From the NCBI GenBank assembly GCA_965198185.1, contig CBDAOU010000002.1:1178001-1242000 (forward strand): DNA of 64,000 nucleotides, in the 5' to 3' direction. The translations under genes and the position numbers were made by a program. This document shows, in pieces, positions 59,739 through 64,000 of this stretch; position 1 is the first letter of the stretch, and the number at the start of each line of letters is the position of its first letter. Below the pieces are notes generated by a model. It saw only the letters and a program-made list of their open reading frames with translations, did not search any database and was not told the origin of the DNA. This DNA comes from JAJECS01 sp965198185. GTDB taxonomy: Bacteria; Chloroflexota; UBA11872.

Positions 59739-60674
59739 CTAGCGGCGCCAGCCGAACCACTGCCAAAGCGTGACGCGCGCAATGCGGCGGGCCTCGACGC
59801 GCGGTGAGGGTGCGTCGCGCGCCAGCAGCATCCGCACGAGCTGCTCGGCCAGTCTGAACAGATTGATAAGGGCCACGAATAGGCGCAGAAACACGGCGAA
59901 GGGGCGTCCCCACATCTTGCCCGCTAACCGATAGCGACTCCGGAAGAAATTTCGCTCACGCACAACAAGATCGCGTCCCGCCGAAGCGCTGCCGACGTGC
60001 CGCACCCGCGCCCGTTCCTCCACGGCGCAGGTCCACCCTGCGCCTCGCAGCGCCCGCAGCAAGTCGAGCTCCTCCGCGTACATGAAATACCCCGCGTCAA
60101 ATCCGCCAACGTCACGCAGGGCGCGAGAGCGGAACGCGAGGCAAGCGCCGTCAAGCCAATCCGGCGGCGCGCCCGACAGTGCGGCGTCACGATAGTAGGA
60201 CCGAAGCACGGCCGTGCCTCGCAGCCACCGCTCCAGCATCGTGCCATCGACAATCGCGGCGCCGATAGATGGAAACGCGCGCGCCGGCGATAGGCTCGCG
60301 TCTCCTGCGCCAACGTGGACCGGACTGACGCACCCGAGGCTGGGGTCGGCTTCCAGGCGGGCCCGCAGCGCCGCGAGTGTCCCCCGCTCAACCATCGCAT
60401 CGGCATTCAGGACCAGGATGAGTTCACCGGTGGCGAGGCCAATGCCGATGTTGGCGGCGGCGCCGTAGCCGATATTCCGGTGGGTGACCCGCAGCGTGAC
60501 CCCGGGGAATCGCTCGCGCACCTGATCGGCCGTGCCGTCTGTCGATCGGTTGTCGATGACGATGACTTCAAGCTGGCCGTCACCGTCAGCCTGCAACGCC
60601 TCGAGGCACGCGGCGATGTGACCGGCCGATTGGTGCGTAACCACCACTGCGGAGGCGTGCACGGCGTTGGTCAT
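59739..60674 (-). CDS. GT2-family glycosyltransferase
   Basis: ATG 60674 (MTNAVHASAVVVTHQSAGHI) overlaps the previous stop (ATGA). The 311-residue product has the GT-A core 'SAVVVTHQSAGHIAACLEAL', 'LEVIVIDNRSTDGTADQVRE', 'NIGYGAAANIGIGLATGELI' and the metal-binding 'LILVLNADAMVERGTLAALR'. Acceptor-side motifs are 'DWLDGACLAFRSRALRDVGG' and 'FDAGYFMYAEELDLLRALRG' (ED pair). This is a rhamnosyl/galactofuranosyl-type transferase. A C-terminal amphipathic helix region ('FAVFLRLFVALINLFRLAEQ') may attach it to the membrane. Confidence 0.9.
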   Translation of the reverse strand: MTNAVHASAVVVTHQSAGHIAACLEALQADGDGQLEVIVIDNRSTDGTADQVRERFPGVTLRVTHRNIGYGAAANIGIGLATGELILVLNADAMVERGTLAALRARLEADPSLGCVSPVHVGAGDASLSPARAFPSIGAAIVDGTMLERWLRGTAVLRSYYRDAALSGAPPDWLDGACLAFRSRALRDVGGFDAGYFMYAEELDLLRALRGAGWTCAVEERARVRHVGSASAGRDLVVRERNFFRSRYRLAGKMWGRPFAVFLRLFVALINLFRLAEQLVRMLLARDAPSPRVEARRIARVTLWQWFGWRR

Positions 60675-61438
60675 CCGGACGGGGCGCCGCGGCGCCAGCA
60701 TCGCGCCAGGCCGCGCTGCAGGCGCCACTCGTACTCGGCCATGAGCAGCGCGAGTTGTACCCCGACCCAACCATCGCGGTATCCGTGGTATTCGACCAGG
60801 CGACGCCTAAACTCGCGCAGCGGCTGCGCCAATACCGCCGTGCGGCGCCGCCGCACGCCAGCGCGGTAGAGGCTCTGCGCGTGCATCCGCGCATAGCGCC
60901 GCTGCCGCCGCCGGAACTCGCGGATCGTGCGATAGCTGTGATGGACCAACGCCGAGTCGAACACGCCCACGGTGCCGTCAATATCGGGGACCTCGTGCAC
61001 CGCGCGCTCAATCGGATAGTGCACCCGTCGCCGATCCATGACACGCAATTGATAGTCGGGCGCCCATCCACTCCCGCGCATCCAGTGACCAAGAATGCGA
61101 TTCAGGCGTGGGACGTCGTAGGCGGCGTAAGGCTCGCGTCCGGCGCGGGCTCGCACCTCGGCCGCCAGCCCATCGGACACGCGCTCGTCGGCGTCGACAA
61201 AAATCACCCAGTCGTAGGCGGCGCGGGCAAGGGCTTCCTGCCGCTGGACCGCGAAGGTGGTGAAGCGTCGTTCAACGACGCGCGTCCCGGTCGGAGCGAC
61301 TGAAGGCGTGCCGTCGGCGCTGAACGCGTCCACGACCAGGCGCTCGTCGCACCAGGCCAGCGTCCGCAGGCACGGCTCGATATTGGCCGCCTCGCCCGCG
61401 GCGATCACGATCGCGCTCAGCGGCACCGGACGGCTCAC
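60671..61438 (-). CDS. GT2-family glycosyltransferase (WaaE/KdtX-like)
   Basis: A 255-residue GT-A enzyme: 'SAIVIAAGEAANIEPCLRTL', 'CDERLVVDAFSADGTPSVAP', 'FTTFAVQRQEALARAAYDWV' and the donor motif 'WVIFVDADERVSDGLAAEVR'. The C-terminal part with 'VPRLNRILGHWMRGSGWAPD', 'YQLRVMDRRRVHYPIERAVH' and 'EYHGYRDGWVGVQLALLMAE' resembles the lipopolysaccharide core glucosyltransferase WaaE group. It overlaps its neighbours on both sides by 4 bp, so the three GT2 genes are translated as a coupled set. Confidence 0.9.
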   Translation of the reverse strand: MSRPVPLSAIVIAAGEAANIEPCLRTLAWCDERLVVDAFSADGTPSVAPTGTRVVERRFTTFAVQRQEALARAAYDWVIFVDADERVSDGLAAEVRARAGREPYAAYDVPRLNRILGHWMRGSGWAPDYQLRVMDRRRVHYPIERAVHEVPDIDGTVGVFDSALVHHSYRTIREFRRRQRRYARMHAQSLYRAGVRRRRTAVLAQPLREFRRRLVEYHGYRDGWVGVQLALLMAEYEWRLQRGLARCWRRGAPSG

Positions 61439-62310
61439 GGCTCGTCAAGGGCCGCTAGGGCGCCGTCCACACCCGTCACCGACCGACCGGCGGCGGCGTC
61501 CATGGCCGATCTGGCGCGCAACCCCCAGCGCATAGCTCCCAGTGACGCCCAGGCCGCAATCGGCGGCGTGTGGGCGCGGTACCAACGCGCCCGGCTCCGA
61601 TAAAGCTGCGCCAGCATGCGGTCCGGCTGCCGGCTGGTGCTGGCGCCGCCGACGTGCCACACCCGCGCCGCCGGCACGTGCGCCACGCGCCAGCCGTAGT
61701 CCTTGAGCCGCCGGCACAGGTCAATCTCCTCGCAATACATCCAATAGTCCGGCGAAAACCCTCCGACCAGATCGAGGGCCAGCCGCCGCAGCAACATGCA
61801 GGCGCCGAGCGGGTGGTCGATCTCAACCGGGGCGCCGTCAGCCGCGACGCGTCCGTTGAGGCGTCCGCGCCGCAACCATGAGGGGACGGGCCAGGCATCG
61901 ATAGCGGCTTGCGCCACGCCCGGAAAGCGAAACGCCCCTTCCTGCCGCGCGCCGTCGAGCTCCCTGAAGTCCGGACCGACGCAGGCCACGTCAGGCTCGG
62001 CTTCCGCGTAGTTCACCACGTGCGCAATGGCGTCGCAGTCGACGTAGACGTCGTCGTTCATGACCAGCACGTAGCGCGCGTGCGTGGCGGCGATGCCGTC
62101 ATTCGCGGCCGCTCCGTAGCCGGGGTTGTCGGGGCGTGCGATGGCGTGCAGCCACGGCTCGGCATCCCGAAACGCCGCTAGCGCGCCGCCGTCCGCCGAG
62201 GTATCGACAAGCACGATGCGCCCTGCCGGCCGCGAGCTGCGGCGCAGCGCGTTGATGCAGCGGCGCGCGCGCGCGCCGCTGCCATGCGCCACAACGACCG
62301 CGTCAACCAT
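61435..62310 (-). CDS. GT2-family glycosyltransferase (rhamnosyltransferase-like)
   Basis: ATG 62310 (MVDAVVVAHGSGARARRCIN) gives 291 residues. The core reads 'RIVLVDTSADGGALAAFRDA', 'RPDNPGYGAAANDGIAATHA', 'RYVLVMNDDVYVDCDAIAHV' (DD metal site), 'IDHPLGACMLLRRLALDLVG' and 'FSPDYWMYCEEIDLCRRLKD'. These match dTDP-rhamnosyl- or galactofuranosyl-transferases. It is the first gene of the minus-strand glycan operon and lies only 31 bp downstream of rplL, so read-through from the ribosomal operon is possible. Confidence 0.9.
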   Translation of the reverse strand: MVDAVVVAHGSGARARRCINALRRSSRPAGRIVLVDTSADGGALAAFRDAEPWLHAIARPDNPGYGAAANDGIAATHARYVLVMNDDVYVDCDAIAHVVNYAEAEPDVACVGPDFRELDGARQEGAFRFPGVAQAAIDAWPVPSWLRRGRLNGRVAADGAPVEIDHPLGACMLLRRLALDLVGGFSPDYWMYCEEIDLCRRLKDYGWRVAHVPAARVWHVGGASTSRQPDRMLAQLYRSRARWYRAHTPPIAAWASLGAMRWGLRARSAMDAAAGRSVTGVDGALAALDEP

Positions 62311-62341
62311 GGACGGCCTCCAGGAGCCGCCGGTCGTGGGC

Positions 62342-62728
62342 TTAGCGCAACTCCGCGGTGGCGCCCACCTCGGCAAGCTTGGCGACGATCTGATCGCCCT
62401 CTTCCTTCGAGACGCCTTCCTTCACCGGACCCGGCGCCGCGTCGACAACGCCCTTGGCTTCGCGCAGGCCAAGTCCGGTGATCTCGCGCACGGCCTTGAT
62501 GACCTGAATCTTCTGTTGACCGGAAGTCTCCAGGTGCACCGTGAACTCGGTCTGCTCCGCCTCGGCTGCCGCACCGTTCGCCCCGTCGGCTGCCGGTGCC
62601 ATCGCCATCGCCATCGGCGCGCCGGTGACGTTGTACTTCTCCTTGAGCGTCTCGACGAGCTCGCTGAGCTCTAGCACGGTCATCGAGTCGATCGCGCTGA
62701 GAATATCGTCCTTGCTTACCGTGGCCAT
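62342..62728 (-). CDS. rplL: 50S ribosomal protein L7/L12
   Basis: A 128-residue L7/L12. The N-terminal dimerisation helix is 'KDDILSAIDSMTVLELSELV', followed by the Ala/Gly-rich hinge (residues 38-58) and the C-terminal globular domain 'EFTVHLETSGQQKIQVIKAV' with 'REITGLGLREAKGVVDAAPG' and 'VKEGVSKEEGDQIVAKLAEV', which recruits translation factors. It follows rplJ directly with a 3-bp gap in the usual L10-L12 order. Confidence 0.97.
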   Translation of the reverse strand: MATVSKDDILSAIDSMTVLELSELVETLKEKYNVTGAPMAMAMAPAADGANGAAAEAEQTEFTVHLETSGQQKIQVIKAVREITGLGLREAKGVVDAAPGPVKEGVSKEEGDQIVAKLAEVGATAELR

Positions 62729-62731
62729 CCG

Positions 62732-63268
62732 TCACGCTCCTTCCGCGTGTGGTTGCAGTTGATCTACGCGTTCCTGCAAGGCGTACACCAATCCGTGGAT
62801 CGTTCCCGTCAATGTGTGGACCAAGCCGGAAATCGGGCTTTCAATCGACCAGACCAACTCCGCTTGCAATTGCTCGACACCGAACAGCGAGGCGAGCCGC
62901 AAGATCCGCTCGCTGTCAAGCGCCTCTCCCCCAGCCACACCGCCGCGAATCTCCATTCTGGGATTGGCAGCGGCGAACCCGCGCAACGCGCGGGCGGTTC
63001 CGATGACGTCCTCACCACTGAATGCGAAGGCGGTCTGGCCGTGGAAGAACGGTTCCAAGTGCTCGGCGTTACTCTGGCGCGCCGCCAGGATCGCCAGCGA
63101 ATTCTTCACCACGCGAAACGCCGCGCCGGTCTCGCGTATTTGTCGGCGCAGCTCTTGCATGTCCGACACCTTGAGACCGGTATAGCCGGCAACAATGCTC
63201 AGCGGTGCGTCCGACAGCGCCGTGGTCAGCGCGTCGACGATCTCGGCCTTTTCGGCCTTGGTGGCCAT
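62732..63268 (-). CDS. rplJ: 50S ribosomal protein L10
   Basis: A 178-residue L10, the stalk base that holds L7/L12 dimers. The N-terminal domain 'KAEIVDALTTALSDAPLSIV' with 'AGYTGLKVSDMQELRRQIRE' and 'AAFRVVKNSLAILAARQSNA' is typical. 'EPFFHGQTAFAFSGEDVIGT' and the C-terminal helix that binds L7/L12 follow. An RNA leader in front of the gene (63288-63421) is the expected site of L10-mediated autoregulation. Confidence 0.97.
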   Translation of the reverse strand: MATKAEKAEIVDALTTALSDAPLSIVAGYTGLKVSDMQELRRQIRETGAAFRVVKNSLAILAARQSNAEHLEPFFHGQTAFAFSGEDVIGTARALRGFAAANPRMEIRGGVAGGEALDSERILRLASLFGVEQLQAELVWSIESPISGLVHTLTGTIHGLVYALQERVDQLQPHAEGA

Positions 63269-63287
63269 GCGTGTCTACGTCCTTTCC

Positions 63288-63421
63288 GCGAATGACCTTG
63301 TGCCGCAGCGTCGGACAGCGTGCCTAGACACGCGCTGCTCGCGTGGTCATTCGCACCTCGGCGGGCGTCCCCCAGGGAGCTTATGCGTCGCACCCGCAGT
63401 CTTCGGTTTACGGCAAAGGGT
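63288..63421 (-). ncRNA. Ribosomal L10 leader-like autoregulatory element
   Basis: On the minus strand the rplA-rplJ gap contains 'AAACCGAAGACTGCGGGTGC' starting at 63410, which matches the conserved core of L10 leaders as I remember it. Downstream, GCGAATGACC (63345-63354) pairs perfectly with GGTCATTCGC (63288-63297) around an inner hairpin built on AGCGTG/CACGC. L10 or L10-L12 binding to such leaders represses the rplJ-rplL transcript. Identification rests on the motif, the stem and the position. Confidence 0.7.
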
Positions 63422-63443
63422 TGTGACTGGTTGGCTGGGCGCC

Positions 63444-64000
63444 TCAGGCGGCCAGCGCGGCGGCCTCCTCGTGAATGCGCGATACGTCCATCGGAATGCC
63501 CGGACCCATGGATGTGGTGAGGCTGGCTGAGAGCAGGTAGGTGCCCTTGGCGGCGGCGGGTCGCGCCTGCACGATGGCGTCCACGATTGCCGCAATGTTC
63601 TCCTTGAGCGCCGCGGCGCCCATCGACACTTTGCCGGCGCGCACGTGCATGTTGGCCAACCGCTCCACGCGAAACTCGACTCGCCCAGCCTTGAGGTCTT
63701 TGATGACCCGGCCCACGTCGTTGCTCACCGTGCCTGCCCGGGCGTTCGGCATCAGCCCGCGCGGGCCAAGAATTCGTCCCAAGGGACCGATGATGCGCAT
63801 GGTGTCCGGCATGGCGACCGCCGCGTCGAAGTCGAGCCACCCGTCCCGGATGCGTTTGGCCAGCTCGTCGGTGCCGATCTCGTCGGCCCCCGCTTCGCGC
63901 GCTTCCTGCGCGCCGTCGCCGGTGGCAAAGGCAATCACCCGGATTGACCGCCCGGTGCCATGCGGCAAGGACAGCGTGCCGCGCACTTGCTGGTCCTGAT
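63444..64000 (-). CDS. rplA: 50S ribosomal protein L1 (5' end beyond window)
   Basis: Partial gene; the N-terminal 50 or so residues lie past base 64000. The visible frame includes the last codons before the GTG at 63986, reading 'QDQQVRGTLSLPHGTGRSIR', the conserved L1 segment, so the GTG is not the start. Further motifs are 'VIAFATGDGAQEAREAGADE', 'AMPDTMRIIGPLGRILGPRG' with 'LMPNARAGTVSND', and 'VRAGKVSMGAAALKENIAAI'. L1 binds 23S rRNA at the E-site stalk and often represses its own mRNA. It precedes rplJ in the standard L11-L1-L10-L12 order. Confidence 0.96.
   Translation of the reverse strand, partial: QDQQVRGTLSLPHGTGRSIRVIAFATGDGAQEAREAGADEIGTDELAKRIRDGWLDFDAAVAMPDTMRIIGPLGRILGPRGLMPNARAGTVSNDVGRVIKDLKAGRVEFRVERLANMHVRAGKVSMGAAALKENIAAIVDAIVQARPAAAKGTYLLSASLTTSMGPGIPMDVSRIHEEAAALAA

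Noticed and set aside
1..64000. CRISPR arrays, prophage structural genes or plasmid replication genes
   Set aside because: No regularly spaced repeats, capsid, terminase, integrase or Rep genes were found in any region that I read.

Overview
The window is GC-rich bacterial chromosome with tightly packed genes, many overlapping by 4 bp (ATGA or GTGA). I infer a monoderm-like Chloroflexota, perhaps a SAR202/Dehalococcoidia-type marine or sponge-associated lineage. The hints are two tandem cyclic-di-AMP receptor genes, a LytR-CpsA-Psr protein, a secreted beta-propeller with 'GGLxxxGYP...QxFxxG' repeats of a kind I recall from Chloroflexota secreted proteins, and a catabolic repertoire (phytanoyl-CoA dioxygenase, CocE hydrolase, CehA-like metallohydrolase, thiolase/DUF35, formamidase). 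This placement is inference; no rRNA is present to settle it.

Layout. 1-7.2 kb (minus): a surface-glycan operon with a UDP-xylose-synthase-like epimerase, O-antigen ligase/polymerase-like protein, AglD/LPG-synthase-like membrane protein, three GT4 glycosyltransferases and a PlsY-like acyltransferase. 7.5-13.3 kb (plus): folK (frameshifted), folC, a DUF1992 protein, a GT9 glycosyltransferase (three frameshifts), a WecG/TagA glycosyltransferase and a PfkB sugar kinase (frameshifted). 13.3-14.5 kb (minus): an MFS transporter. 14.6-24 kb: ppdK, then a foreign island of about 6.3 kb. 24-26.2 kb: dnaG and trxA. 26.5-47.2 kb: a long run of catabolic, redox and housekeeping genes (sugar isomerase, mobA, CehA-like, CocE, DUF35/thiolase, flavoprotein, PmoA-like, aminotransferase, PhyH, YceI, YifB/ComM, formamidase, DCC protein, SDR, aldo/keto reductase, two DarA-like c-di-AMP receptors, double amidohydrolase). 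47.3-49.4 kb: a VapBC-type toxin-antitoxin pair, tRNA-Thr(CGT), a HAD phosphatase and an FmdB zinc ribbon. 49.5-62.3 kb: a second glycan region (GT9, mutY, LCP, NHL propeller, flippase, GT39, GT4, three GT2). 62.3-64 kb (minus): rplL, rplJ, an L10-leader-like element and the start-truncated rplA.

The most interesting part is the island at about 17242-23516. It lies between two nearly identical 450-bp copies of the 3' end of ppdK, with an IS110 transposase fragment at its left edge and a probable IS5-type transposase fragment at its right edge. It carries a fusion of an endonuclease III-like HhH glycosylase (catalytic Lys and Asp plus an intact 4Fe-4S cysteine motif) with a complete cytosine-5 DNA methyltransferase. 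Divergent from it is a two-gene operon of a GHKL (Hsp90/MutL-type) ATPase and a protein I cannot name. No conventional restriction nuclease is visible. I read this as a candidate DNA-modification defence system in which a base-excision glycosylase takes the place of the Vsr-type repair nuclease or of the restriction enzyme.

A second general feature is an excess of single frameshifts in otherwise conserved genes (folK, a GT9, a PfkB kinase, a thiolase, an aminotransferase, YceI, LCP and the antitoxin). This most likely reflects residual indel errors in the assembly; genuine decay is less likely.
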